A stretch of DNA of 9,559 nucleotides from an uncultured Bacilli bacterium (lineage in GTDB: Bacteria; Bacillota_I; Bacilli_A; RF39; UBA660), in the NCBI GenBank assembly GCA_934101235.1, contig CAKORH010000026.1, positions 1 to 9,559 of the forward strand, written 5' to 3'. The number at the start of each line of letters is the position of its first letter. Positions within the stretch are counted from its first letter, which is position 1. The notes beneath the pieces were generated by a model that was not told the DNA's origin, did not search any database, and saw only the letters and a list, made by a program, of their open reading frames with translations. A program made the translations under genes and the position numbers. This document shows positions 1-7,649 of this stretch, piece by piece.

Positions 1-24
1 TTATTGGTAATTATTTACTAATAA
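1..24. repeat. Short inverted repeat at window edge
   Basis: Positions 1-10 pair with 15-24 around a 4-nt loop (nine Watson-Crick pairs and one G-T wobble on the plus strand). No T-run follows on the plus strand, and the minus-strand version has a C-A mismatch. It could be the remains of a terminator or part of a gene end lying outside the window. The rest of positions 25-73, downstream of the minus-strand gene, shows nothing I can name and no convincing terminator for that gene. Confidence 0.25.
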
Positions 25-73
25 CTTACATTTAATTTATATTGTGTTTTAGTAAATTGTTAATTAAAAGATT

Positions 74-1186
74 TTAAATTTTTTTTAATGTATTAAATTC
101 ATTTATAAAATAGTTATCTGTCATACCAGCTATATAATCTATTACTATTCTTTCATTAGTGTTATTTTTATAAGTATTATCCATATTATTTAAATAGTTT
201 GTAAATATAGAATAGTTAGTTAGATTATTATTTAATATGTATAGATTTTTTTCAAATACTACTTTAAACATAAAATTATATTCTTCTAGTTGATCTTTTG
301 AGTTTGCTTTATTGTATATGTTTTCATAATTGAATTTTATTAAATTATTTAATGCTTCGAATTTTTCATCAGATAACATAATATAATTTTTATTTAAAGA
401 ATTTTCTATTACGTCTTTTATTAGTGTATTAACAATTTCTTTGTTGTTATTTCCAAGTATGTTAGATATTTGTTTTGGAATATCTATTTTTATTGTATTT
501 ATTGCTTCAGCATCTTCATAATCTCTTCCTACATATGCAATAATATCACTAATTCTTACTACACATGCTTCTAATGTCATTGGAATTAGATTACCAGCGA
601 ATTTTTTATCTTTATATGATTTATTATAATCGTCTAAAAATTCTTCTTTAGTTTTCTTTTTGTAAGTATATTTTTGTAATAATTTTTCACCATTGTGACA
701 CATTATTCCATCAAGTGTTTGTACTGTTATGTTTTTTCCTTTTCCATTATTTTCTATATAAAGTAGTGTTCTTACACTTTCTATGTTATGTAGAAATATT
801 CCTTCATTATGTTCTTGGCTTAATTTATTTAATATGCTTTCTCCTACGTGACCAAATGGTACATGTCCTAAATCGTGACCTAGAGCCATTGCTTCAATTA
901 AATCTTCATTTAATTTTAATGCTCTACCTATAGTTCTTGCTATTTTACTTACAAGTTGAACATGAATAATTCTTTTTGTTATATGATCATTATTATTATT
1001 TGAAAATACTTGTGTTTTATCATTATATCGAGTATAAGATAAACTATGTATTATTCTATCTATATCTCTAAAAAAATCAGGTCTAAAATCATCATTATTT
1101 GGTTTAAAGTGTATAGCATTAATACTTTTTTCTGCATAAGGAGATAAGTCATTTTCATAACGTAACATATTATCTTTTATATTCAT
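74..1186 (-). CDS. HD-domain dGTPase-like triphosphohydrolase
   Basis: This is a 370-residue cytoplasmic protein of the deoxyguanosinetriphosphate triphosphohydrolase type. Characterised family members hydrolyse dNTPs to deoxynucleosides and triphosphate. The HD metal site is complete: H75 in RIIHVQLV, H104-D105 in the signature ALGHDLGHVPFGHVGE (101-116), and D214 in VVRISDIIAY followed by the family's GRDYEDA. HNIESVR (133-139) and LDGIMCHNGE (158-167) are further family blocks. The C-terminal third is Asn/Lys-rich and less conserved. A longer frame begins at a GTG (1193-1195), but that GTG lies inside the AGGTGA Shine-Dalgarno site (1192-1197), which is spaced 5 nt from the ATG at 1184-1186, so I chose that ATG. 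It is a single gene divergent from the importer operon. Family assignment is firm; substrate preference is not readable, so no symbol is given. Confidence 0.88.
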   Translation of the reverse strand: MNIKDNMLRYENDLSPYAEKSINAIHFKPNNDDFRPDFFRDIDRIIHSLSYTRYNDKTQVFSNNNNDHITKRIIHVQLVSKIARTIGRALKLNEDLIEAMALGHDLGHVPFGHVGESILNKLSQEHNEGIFLHNIESVRTLLYIENNGKGKNITVQTLDGIMCHNGEKLLQKYTYKKKTKEEFLDDYNKSYKDKKFAGNLIPMTLEACVVRISDIIAYVGRDYEDAEAINTIKIDIPKQISNILGNNNKEIVNTLIKDVIENSLNKNYIMLSDEKFEALNNLIKFNYENIYNKANSKDQLEEYNFMFKVVFEKNLYILNNNLTNYSIFTNYLNNMDNTYKNNTNERIVIDYIAGMTDNYFINEFNTLKKI

Positions 1187-1203
1187 ATATTTCACCTATA
1201 TAC

Positions 1204-1231
1204 ATTATATCAAATATATTATAGGTATCAA
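1204..1231 (-). promoter_or_regulatory. Promoter of the dGTPase-like gene
   Basis: The minus strand reads TTGATA (1226-1231), a 16-nt spacer, then TATAAT (1204-1209). The predicted start of transcription is about 1197, right at the Shine-Dalgarno site, giving a very short leader. A 7-bp inverted repeat, ACCTATA (1194-1200) and TATAGGT (1220-1226), brackets the -10 box and could be an operator, though in such AT-rich DNA it may be chance. Confidence 0.6.
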
Positions 1232-1248
1232 AATTATTTTTGTATTCA

Positions 1249-1278
1249 TATAATATCATGTATAAAGGAGAGATTATG
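1249..1278 (+). promoter_or_regulatory. Promoter -10 box and RBS of the importer operon
   Basis: TATAAT lies at 1249-1254. No good -35 hexamer is present at 16-18 nt (TATCAA at best), so an activator may be needed or the box may be misassigned. The strong Shine-Dalgarno AAGGAG (1265-1270) lies 5 nt before ATG 1276-1278 and settles that start. The predicted leader is only about 15 nt, which leaves no room for a riboswitch. Confidence 0.45.
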
Positions 1279-2259
1279 AAAAAAATAATAATTATATGTT
1301 TATGTATATTTGTTTTAATATTAGGTAGTATATTTATTTTTAATAAGAAAGATAGTGATAAGAAATTACAAAAAATTGTTGTTTCTGAGGTCACACATTC
1401 AGCATTTTATGCTCCATGGTATGTTGCTATAGAAGAAGGTTATTTTGAAGATGAAGGGCTTGATATAGAGGTAATTTTAACAAGTGGTGCTAATAATGTA
1501 GTTGCAGCTGTTTTAAGTAATGATGTTAATATAGGATTATGTGGACCTGAAGCAACTATTTATGTTTATAATGAAGGAGAAAAAGATTATATTCAGACAT
1601 TTTCTGGTTTAACTAAAAGGGATGGACAATTTATAGTATCAAGAAAGAAAATAGATAATTTTACTATGAAAGATATGATTGGAAAAGAAGTTTTGGCTGG
1701 TAGAGTAGGTGGTATGCCTGAATTAAATTTTCTAAATGCTTTAAAAAATTCTAATATTGATAAAAAAGATGTAAATATTAATACAACAGTTGATTTTGCT
1801 TCATTATCTGGTTCATTTATTGGTGGAACAGGTGATTTTGTTAATTTATTTGAACCTAATGCAACTATGTTAGAAAAAATGGGATTTGGATATGTAGTAG
1901 GTTCTGTCGGTGAATTATCTGGTGAAGTTCCATATACTGCATTTAATGCTAGAAAGAGTTATATAGAAAATAATCAAGATGTTATTAAAAAATTTGTTAA
2001 AGCTATAAATAAAGGTTTAAAATACGTAAGTGATAATAGCAGTGAAAAAATTGCTAATGCTATAATAAATCAATTTCCTGATACTTCAATAAATGATTTA
2101 GTTAGTATAATTGATAGATATAAAGATGCAGATTCTTGGCTTTCTACAACAAATATTAGTAAAGAAAGTTTTGTGAATTTAGAAGATATAATGATTGAAT
2201 CAAATCAATTAAAAGAATATGTTAATTATGAAGATTTGATTATTAATTATTATGAATAA
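1276..2259 (+). CDS. ABC importer substrate-binding protein, NMT1/THI5-like
   Basis: This 327-residue extracytoplasmic binding protein belongs to the SsuA/TauA/ThiY-like NMT1 family, which delivers sulfonates, pyrimidine precursors or similar small organics to a TauBC-type transporter. An N-terminal hydrophobic stretch (residues 4-22, after MKK) is followed by a charged linker and the binding domain. Family blocks include THSAFYAPWYVAIEEGYF, GLDIEV, NIGLCGPEATIYVYNEG, GGMPELNFL, GTGDFVNLFEP, GEVPYTAF and DRYKDADSW. There is no clear lipobox: cysteines sit at residues 8 and 10, inside the hydrophobic core, so it may be held by an uncleaved signal anchor or an atypical lipid anchor. An in-frame TTG at 1240 extends the frame by 12 residues but has no Shine-Dalgarno site and overlaps the -10 box. 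The gene is first in the operon and overlaps the ATPase by 8 nt. The substrate cannot be read from the sequence. Confidence 0.87.
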   Translation: MKKIIIICLCIFVLILGSIFIFNKKDSDKKLQKIVVSEVTHSAFYAPWYVAIEEGYFEDEGLDIEVILTSGANNVVAAVLSNDVNIGLCGPEATIYVYNEGEKDYIQTFSGLTKRDGQFIVSRKKIDNFTMKDMIGKEVLAGRVGGMPELNFLNALKNSNIDKKDVNINTTVDFASLSGSFIGGTGDFVNLFEPNATMLEKMGFGYVVGSVGELSGEVPYTAFNARKSYIENNQDVIKKFVKAINKGLKYVSDNSSEKIANAIINQFPDTSINDLVSIIDRYKDADSWLSTTNISKESFVNLEDIMIESNQLKEYVNYEDLIINYYE

Positions 2260-2995
2260 GTTAATTGAAATAAGAAATTTGAATAAAACTTACTATACTA
2301 AGTTAGGTTGTGTAGATGCTTTAAAAGACATAAATCTTGATGTTAAAGATGGTGAAATACTTGGAATAATAGGTAATAGTGGATGTGGTAAAAGTACACT
2401 ATTATCTATATTATCTAAGTTAGATAATGCTACTAGTGGGAGTATTAAATCTAGTAAAGACAATTATACTTTTGGATATATGATGCAAAATGACGCTTTG
2501 TTTCCTTGGTTAACTATTTATGATAATGCTATACTTGGTTTAAAATTAAAAAATATGTTAAATGATGAAAATATAAAATATGTTAAGAAATTGTTGAAAA
2601 CTTATGGGTTAGAAGAATTTATGTATAAATATCCATCTAGTTTGTCCGGAGGAATGAAACAGAGAGTGGCTTTAATTAGGACACTTGCTATTAAACCAGA
2701 TATTTTATTACTTGATGAACCTTTCTCTAAGTTAGATTTAATAACACGATTAGATATAAGTGATGATGTATATAAAATAATTCGCGATGAAAAAAAGACA
2801 ACTATTATTATAAGTCATGATATTGCAGAATGTGTTTCATTATGTGATAGAGTGGCTGTTATGTCAAAAAGGCCAGGTACAATAAAAAAAGTATTTGATA
2901 TTAGTTTATTAAATAAAAATTTGCCTTCTAAAAATAGATTAGATGAAAAATTTTATTATTATTATGATATTTTATGGAAGGAAATTGATAAATGA
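2252..2995 (+). CDS. ABC importer ATPase, TauB/SsuB-like
   Basis: This is a 247-residue cytosolic ATPase subunit that powers the importer. All nucleotide-binding elements are intact: Walker A GNSGCGKST (41-49), Q-loop glutamine 79 followed by NDALFPW (the LFPW form is typical of nitrate/sulfonate-type ATPases), signature LSGGM (131-135), Walker B ILLLDE (151-156), D-loop SKLD and switch His189 in IISHD. Length is normal for the family. Its ATG lies within the end of the binding-protein gene (8-nt overlap, different frame) with no Shine-Dalgarno site upstream, so translation is probably coupled. It ends in TGA overlapping the next start (ATGA). This TGA, together with TGG for Trp here, supports the standard genetic code. 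Confidence 0.92.
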   Translation: MNKLIEIRNLNKTYYTKLGCVDALKDINLDVKDGEILGIIGNSGCGKSTLLSILSKLDNATSGSIKSSKDNYTFGYMMQNDALFPWLTIYDNAILGLKLKNMLNDENIKYVKKLLKTYGLEEFMYKYPSSLSGGMKQRVALIRTLAIKPDILLLDEPFSKLDLITRLDISDDVYKIIRDEKKTTIIISHDIAECVSLCDRVAVMSKRPGTIKKVFDISLLNKNLPSKNRLDEKFYYYYDILWKEIDK

Positions 2996-3768
2996 ATGAT
3001 ATTTTAAAACAAGAAAGAAAAGAAAAAATAGTTGTTAGATTTTTTCAAATATTTATTGGACTAAGTTTTATTATATTATGGGAATTATTAAGTAGGTTTA
3101 AGATTATTAATAGTTTTGTTTTTTCTAGTCCTAGTAAGATAGTATATACATTAGTTGATTTATATAGAAATAATAATCTTTTTAATAATATATTTGTTAC
3201 TTTATATGAATTATTTATATCTTTTGGAATAGGTAGTATATTAGGATTTGTAATTGCTATTATATTTTATAGAGTACCAATGTTAAAAAAAATATTTGAT
3301 CCATATTTAACTTTATTAAATAGTTTACCTAAGGTAGCTTTAGGACCATTATTAATTATATGGATTGGTGCAAATACTAAGTCTATTATAGTTATGGCAT
3401 TATTGATAAATTTAATTGTTTCTATTATAGGTTTTTATAATGGGTTTACTAATACTGATAAGTATAAATTGAAATTATTAAAATCTTTTGGTGCTAGTGA
3501 AAAACAAATTATATTTAGATTGGTTGTACCTAGTAGTTTAGAAAATATTTTTTCAACAATTAAATTAAATATAAGTATGAGTTTAATAGGTGTTATTATG
3601 GGAGAATTTTTATCTAGTAAGGCTGGAGTAGGTTATTTAATATTATATGGTACTCAAGTATTTAATTTAAATTTGGTAATGAGTGGTATTATTTTATTAT
3701 TAGTATTATCATATTTGTTGTACTTAATTATATGTTTAGTAGAAAAAAGAATTTTAAAGCATATATAA
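2992..3768 (+). CDS. ABC importer permease, TauC/SsuC-like
   Basis: This is a 258-residue inner-membrane permease of the binding-protein-dependent transport family. A basic N-terminus is followed by about six hydrophobic helices (roughly residues 17-35, 65-92, 110-130, 130-150, 190-215 and 225-250). The cytoplasmic EAA-type coupling segment is visible as LLKSFGASEKQIIFRLVVPSS, shorter in exact match than the consensus but correctly placed before the last helices. FVFSSPSKIV near the N-terminus is also typical. The start codon overlaps the ATPase stop (ATGA, 2992-2995). AAGGAAA (2979-2985) is a plausible Shine-Dalgarno site inside the upstream gene. It is the last gene of the operon, with a terminator hairpin beginning at its stop codon. 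Only one codon (TAC) ends in C. Confidence 0.9.
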   Translation: MNDILKQERKEKIVVRFFQIFIGLSFIILWELLSRFKIINSFVFSSPSKIVYTLVDLYRNNNLFNNIFVTLYELFISFGIGSILGFVIAIIFYRVPMLKKIFDPYLTLLNSLPKVALGPLLIIWIGANTKSIIVMALLINLIVSIIGFYNGFTNTDKYKLKLLKSFGASEKQIIFRLVVPSSLENIFSTIKLNISMSLIGVIMGEFLSSKAGVGYLILYGTQVFNLNLVMSGIILLLVLSYLLYLIICLVEKRILKHI

Positions 3769-3793
3769 AAACTCTGAAGCTTTTCAGAGTTTT
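3768..3793. terminator. Bidirectional intrinsic terminator
   Basis: An 11-bp perfect stem, AAAACTCTGAA (3768-3778) with TTCAGAGTTTT (3783-3793), has a GCTT loop. T-runs on both strands (3790-3793 on plus; the complement of 3767-3771 on minus) let it terminate both the importer operon and the convergent FtsX-type permease gene. The 3' arm includes two bases of that gene's stop codon (3792-3794), and its 5' end touches the importer permease stop. Confidence 0.85.
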
Positions 3794-6167
3794 ATTCATT
3801 ACCTTTTAAACTTGATACCATATCTATATTTTTTATTTTTTTAGATAACATAAGTGATACTATATATGATACTAAGATTGTACCTATTGTTGCTATTAAA
3901 TAAGTAGATAGGTTAATGTGTACACTAAAGTCATATGCTTCATCTAAACATGCTTTAAATAACCAACTTGTTAAATAATATCCACTAGGTAAACCTATTA
4001 TTATTGATATTATAGTAATCCAAATATTTTGTTCTATAAATATATTTTTTATTTTTTTATCTTTAAATCCTAAAACTTTTAATGTAGCAAATTGATATTG
4101 TTTTTCACTATATGATAAGATACCCATATTATAAATAATTACTGCTCCTAAAAGTATCGCAAAGAATATAATTAATACTATCATTTTTTTCATCATAGAT
4201 AACATTTTTTCCATACTTTTTTTAAGTGAGTTAATATCTTGTATTAATTCTATTCCGTCTATTTCTTTAACGTTTTTAAGATTTTTGTTAGTATAGATTG
4301 AGTCTGGTTTATAAGTAATATTTAAACTTTCTAAATAATCTTTTGTAATTGTTATATTTTGATTTTGAGGATCTTTATTAAATCCAATTATTTTAGATTC
4401 ATAATAAGTTTTATCTCCATATATATGCCATTTAATTGTATCGCCAATTTTATAATTATTAAGTTCGGCTAATTTTTCAGTTACATATATACCATTTTTT
4501 GAATTTATTTTTATATATGAATCATTTTTATCTTTAAATCTTACTAAATTATTTGCATCAGTTACAAATATATTATTTGTTGTTCTAGTGTTATCTTTAT
4601 CAAGAATTTCTATACCCAATGTTTCACTTGTATTATTACCATAAGTATTTAATAAATCATTTAATGTATCATCATTTACATTGTCTTTAATAGTTAGTTT
4701 ATAATTAAAATTATATAATTCGTCAAATTGTAATGATACAAAGTGATTTATACTGTTTAACATTCCAAATGCACATACTATTAATGTACAGCATCCTACT
4801 ATTCCAATTACTCCAGTAATAGTTCTAAATTTGTTTCTTATTATGTCTCTTATATTCCATTTAGTGTGGAAATTTAATTTTTTAAATATACCTTTTGTTG
4901 TAATATTTAAACTACCATTTTTTACTTTAGGTAATTCAGTTCTTAGTGATTCGCTAGGACATTTTTTTAATTCTTTATAGCATGTTAAGTATGTTATTAA
5001 AGATATAACTATAATTACTATTAATGATACTAAGTAACTTGTATTATTTATAATAGCAGTTCCATTAGGCATTTCAAAAAATGACATTTCAATACCAACA
5101 AATATATTTCCTATTAAATATCTTCCTAAAATGATACCAAATATACTTGCTAGTAAAGATATATAAAATCCATATGATATATAGTGTTTTGATATTTTAG
5201 ATTTACTAAATCCTAAAGTTTTTAAAGTACCAATTTGTAGTTTTTGATTTTTTACTACTCTTGTCATAGTAGTTATAACTGATAACATTGCTATAAATAA
5301 GAATAGTCCTGAAAATATTCCTACATATGATTTTCCTTCATCAATTTCTCCTTGATACATTTCGTATGATGAAGTATCTTCTATTTTTATAGTTGCTAGT
5401 GTATCTATTGTATCTTCAATATTATTTTTTACTTTGTCAACATTTGATTTTTTATTAACATCTACCATTAAATAATTGTATGGTATATAGTCTAAATAAT
5501 TAAAATTTTTAAAGTATGCATTGAATACTTTGTCATCAGTTATGTTATTTTGTTTGATTATTATATCTTTTATATAATCAGATGGTATTTCTTTTGATGA
5601 TAAGTAAATGAAACCATAATTTTTTTTGTCTGGAATAATTTCTGATGCATCTTTAACATCATATATGTGATCTGGTACATTTATTAAACCAAGTATTTTT
5701 TCTTTTAGAATAAATGTATCATATTTAATACTTATTTCGTCTCCAACTTTTAAGTTATTTTCTTCTGCATAGAAGTTATCTAGCCATACACCTTTTTTAT
5801 TGTAATCAAACTTTTCACCGTCAATTATATAGAATTTTGAAATGTTATTTGATTCTATAAAACTAATTAAATATGTTTTATCTTTATCGTTTGCATCTAT
5901 TCCTGTTACTACTAATTTTCTTTCAACATCATTTATATTATTTAGATTTTTAACTTTGGTTAAGTCATCTGAAGTAAAATTGGTTCCTAATACGTTTATA
6001 TCTTGTAAATTGTTGTTTGTATAAAATGTATCAGCTGCTTTTATCATACCGTTCATGTATGCTTCTATACCTGTATAAACCATTATTCCTATTAAAACCA
6101 TTAAAAATATTGTTATAAATTGAGACTTGTTTTCCAACATGTCACGAAACATTTTTTTTCTTAACAT
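3792..6167 (-). CDS. FtsX-type ABC exporter permease, two FtsX domains
   Basis: This is a 791-residue membrane permease that partners the ATPase encoded just upstream. By family it exports or extrudes a lipid, peptide or drug, or acts by mechanotransmission. Predicted helices are about 17-37, 283-303, 329-352, 377-397, 450-470, 661-683, 714-735 and 754-775. The layout is therefore two copies of one helix, a large external domain (about 38-282 and 471-660) and three helices. The repeat is visible at motif level: GTLKTLGFSKSKI (313-325) and ATLKVLGFKDKKI (694-706). ATG 6165-6167 begins 1 nt after the ATPase stop; upstream GAGG (6180-6183) is a distant Shine-Dalgarno candidate. An ATG at 6183-6185 would add six residues but has no Shine-Dalgarno site, though it cannot be excluded. 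Eight helices and two ectodomains argue against a ten-helix BceB-type bacitracin permease. Confidence 0.87.
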   Translation of the reverse strand: MLRKKMFRDMLENKSQFITIFLMVLIGIMVYTGIEAYMNGMIKAADTFYTNNNLQDINVLGTNFTSDDLTKVKNLNNINDVERKLVVTGIDANDKDKTYLISFIESNNISKFYIIDGEKFDYNKKGVWLDNFYAEENNLKVGDEISIKYDTFILKEKILGLINVPDHIYDVKDASEIIPDKKNYGFIYLSSKEIPSDYIKDIIIKQNNITDDKVFNAYFKNFNYLDYIPYNYLMVDVNKKSNVDKVKNNIEDTIDTLATIKIEDTSSYEMYQGEIDEGKSYVGIFSGLFLFIAMLSVITTMTRVVKNQKLQIGTLKTLGFSKSKISKHYISYGFYISLLASIFGIILGRYLIGNIFVGIEMSFFEMPNGTAIINNTSYLVSLIVIIVISLITYLTCYKELKKCPSESLRTELPKVKNGSLNITTKGIFKKLNFHTKWNIRDIIRNKFRTITGVIGIVGCCTLIVCAFGMLNSINHFVSLQFDELYNFNYKLTIKDNVNDDTLNDLLNTYGNNTSETLGIEILDKDNTRTTNNIFVTDANNLVRFKDKNDSYIKINSKNGIYVTEKLAELNNYKIGDTIKWHIYGDKTYYESKIIGFNKDPQNQNITITKDYLESLNITYKPDSIYTNKNLKNVKEIDGIELIQDINSLKKSMEKMLSMMKKMIVLIIFFAILLGAVIIYNMGILSYSEKQYQFATLKVLGFKDKKIKNIFIEQNIWITIISIIIGLPSGYYLTSWLFKACLDEAYDFSVHINLSTYLIATIGTILVSYIVSLMLSKKIKNIDMVSSLKGNE

Positions 6168-6168
6168 A

Positions 6169-6879
6169 TTACCACACAACCTCATCTATGTCTTTTGGCT
6201 TTTTATTTATTTCGTTGCTTTCAATTTTACCATTTTTAAGTCTTATAACTCTATCTGCTATTTCTGCTATTAACGAGTTATGAGTAACTATTACAACTGT
6301 ATTATTACCATTGTTATCGTCACATTGTTCTTTTAATAATTTTAATACTTCAACACCAGTTTTAGAATCTAGTGCACCAGTAGGTTCATCACATAATAGT
6401 AATAATGGATCTTTAGTAATTGCTCTTGCAATTGATACTCTTTGTTGTTCTCCACCAGATAATTGATTTGGGAATTTCTTTAAATGTTTTTCTAAGCCAA
6501 CTTTTTTTAATACTTCTTTTGCCTTTTTAGGATGTTCTACTATATTATTAACTAATTCTACATTTTCTAATACTGTTAGAGTAGGTAGTATATTATAAAA
6601 TTGAAATATAAATCCAACATTTTCTGCTCTATATTTTGTTAATTCATTATCATTAAAATTCGATATTAAATTATCTCCAACTTTTATTTTTCCACTTGTT
6701 ACTGTGTCCATACCTCCTAATAAATTTAATAGGGTAGATTTACCAGCACCTGATGGTCCTAATATACAAACAAATTCACCTTTGTTAATATTAAAACTTA
6801 CTCCATCTAATGCATTGAATTTTTTTTCACCTACAATGTATGTTTTTTTAACATTATCGAAACTTATTAATTCTTCCAT
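6169..6879 (-). CDS. ABC exporter ATPase, LolD/MacB-like
   Basis: This 236-residue cytosolic ATPase is of the class that pairs with FtsX-type permeases. Intact elements are Walker A GPSGAGKST (41-49), Q-loop Gln93 in FIFQFYNILPTLT, signature LSGGE (140-144) followed by QQRVSIARAI, Walker B LLLLCDE with PTGALD (159-171; DEPTGALD is the usual form for this class) and switch His200 in VIVTHN. The start is decided by AAAGGAG (6889-6895), 9 nt before ATG. It is the first gene of a two-gene unit with the downstream permease, under a consensus promoter flanked by two operator-like palindromes and divergent from a TetR-family gene. A regulated efflux or resistance role is inferred from that arrangement; the substrate is unknown. 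Confidence 0.92.
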   Translation of the reverse strand: MEELISFDNVKKTYIVGEKKFNALDGVSFNINKGEFVCILGPSGAGKSTLLNLLGGMDTVTSGKIKVGDNLISNFNDNELTKYRAENVGFIFQFYNILPTLTVLENVELVNNIVEHPKKAKEVLKKVGLEKHLKKFPNQLSGGEQQRVSIARAITKDPLLLLCDEPTGALDSKTGVEVLKLLKEQCDDNNGNNTVVIVTHNSLIAEIADRVIRLKNGKIESNEINKKPKDIDEVVW

Positions 6880-6897
6880 AAAATAACACTCCTTTAC

Positions 6898-6921
6898 AAA
6901 TGTGATATAAATTTCATATTT
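6898..6921. promoter_or_regulatory. Operator-like palindrome, site 1
   Basis: This is an imperfect 24-bp palindrome with half-sites AAATGTGA and TTTCATATTT; 9 of 12 positions are symmetric. It matches site 2 at 20 of 23 aligned positions. It covers the predicted transcription start (about 6918) and early leader of the exporter operon and ends 2 nt from its Shine-Dalgarno site. A protein bound here should block initiation. The likely ligand is the adjacent TetR-family regulator (inference). Confidence 0.65.
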
Positions 6922-6924
6922 ATA

Positions 6925-6953
6925 ATTATAGTTATGTAATTAACGATTGTCAA
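6925..6953 (-). promoter_or_regulatory. Consensus promoter of the exporter operon
   Basis: The minus strand reads TTGACA (6948-6953), exactly 17 nt, then TATAAT (6925-6930): a perfect sigma-A consensus. The predicted start is about 6918, leaving a leader of about 39 nt. A promoter this strong next to a TetR-family gene is normally kept off by repression, and the operator-like sites lie on both sides of it. Confidence 0.85.
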
Positions 6954-6956
6954 TAT

Positions 6957-6980
6957 AAATGTGACAAATATTTCATATTT
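6957..6980. promoter_or_regulatory. Operator-like palindrome, site 2
   Basis: This second copy of the 24-bp imperfect palindrome (AAATGTGA ... TTTCATATTT; 9 of 12 symmetric) has the same orientation as site 1, 59 bp away centre to centre. It lies just upstream of both -35 boxes: 3 nt from the exporter's TTGACA and 2 nt from the regulator's TTGAAA. It could therefore affect both divergent promoters. Confidence 0.65.
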
Positions 6981-6982
6981 TC

Positions 6983-7011
6983 TTGAAACATTATATTAAA
7001 AGATTTATAAT
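6983..7011 (+). promoter_or_regulatory. Promoter of the TetR-family gene
   Basis: TTGAAA (6983-6988), 17 nt, TATAAT (7006-7011). The predicted start of transcription, about 7018, falls at the edge of the Shine-Dalgarno site AAGGAAG (7018-7024), so the leader would be very short. It is adjacent to site 2, consistent with autoregulation. Confidence 0.65.
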
Positions 7012-7031
7012 GTTAGAAAGGAAGTGTAATC

Positions 7032-7649
7032 ATGAGTGAAATACGTATACCAACTCAAGAACGTTCTAAGTTAAAAAGAGAGAAAATAATAAAAAAAGGT
7101 TTTGAATTAATGTGTAATAATGGGTATTTTAATACTACTACTAGTGATATAGCAAAATATGCTTCTGTTTCAACCGGTATAATATATCAATATTTTAATG
7201 ATAAAAAAGATATATTTATAGAGGGATTTAAATATTATTCTGATGATATATTATTTCCTATATTAAATATTTTGAAAGATAATAAAATAAATTATGATAA
7301 TTTAAGTGATGTATTAGATAAGTTGTTATCTATATTTATAAAGAAACATACGTTAAGTAAAAATGCCCATGAAGAAATGATTGCTTTATCACATTTGGAT
7401 GATGATATAGGTAAAATATTTTTAAATAATGAAATAGAAACTACTAAAAGAGTATACGAAGTATTATGTAATAATAATATATGTGTTAGCAATATGCTTG
7501 AAAAAGTACATATTATAATTGGTATTGTGGAAAATTATTGTCATGAAGTAGTTTATCATAAACATGATATATTAGATTATGATGCTATGAAAAATAGTGT
7601 TATAGATATAGTTTGTAATATTTTGGGTATAAAAAAAGGAAAAAATTAA
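7032..7649 (+). CDS. TetR/AcrR-family transcriptional regulator
   Basis: This is a 205-residue DNA-binding regulator, a typical length for the family. The N-terminal TetR domain starts near residue 10. Its helix-turn-helix is recognisable as TSDIAKYASVSTGIIYQYF, then the usual NDKKDIF. The C-terminal two thirds are helical and divergent, as expected for a ligand-binding and dimerisation domain; no ligand can be read. ATG 7032 follows AAGGAAG (7018-7024) by 7 nt. Divergence from an ABC exporter operon, with two operator-like palindromes between them, suggests it represses that operon and itself and is released by an exported compound (inference). Its last codons overlap the convergent dedA gene and lie within a terminator-like inverted repeat. 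Confidence 0.9.
   Translation: MSEIRIPTQERSKLKREKIIKKGFELMCNNGYFNTTTSDIAKYASVSTGIIYQYFNDKKDIFIEGFKYYSDDILFPILNILKDNKINYDNLSDVLDKLLSIFIKKHTLSKNAHEEMIALSHLDDDIGKIFLNNEIETTKRVYEVLCNNNICVSNMLEKVHIIIGIVENYCHEVVYHKHDILDYDAMKNSVIDIVCNILGIKKGKN

Noticed and set aside
715..933. Plus-strand open frame antisense to the dGTPase-like gene
   Set aside because: Its translation is low-complexity hydrophobic sequence and it lies wholly opposite a well-conserved HD-domain gene, so it is a shadow. The same holds for plus-strand frames at 5842-6024, 6704-6886 and 7845-8057 and minus-strand frames at 1170-1394 and 7292-7492.
1193..1195. GTG as start of the dGTPase-like gene
   Set aside because: It is part of the AGGTGA Shine-Dalgarno site that serves ATG 1184-1186.
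1195..1275. Possible TPP or other riboswitch ahead of the NMT1-type importer
   Set aside because: The whole divergent gap is about 80 nt, contains two promoters and shows no conserved riboswitch elements.
2993..2995. Possible alternative code with TGA as tryptophan (Mollicutes-like)
   Set aside because: The importer ATPase ends at TGA at its normal family length, in an ATGA overlap with the next gene, and TGG is used for Trp throughout.
3792..6879. BceAB-type bacitracin/lantibiotic resistance transporter
   Set aside because: The permease has about eight helices with two ectodomains rather than ten with one, and the neighbour is a TetR-family regulator, not a two-component system.
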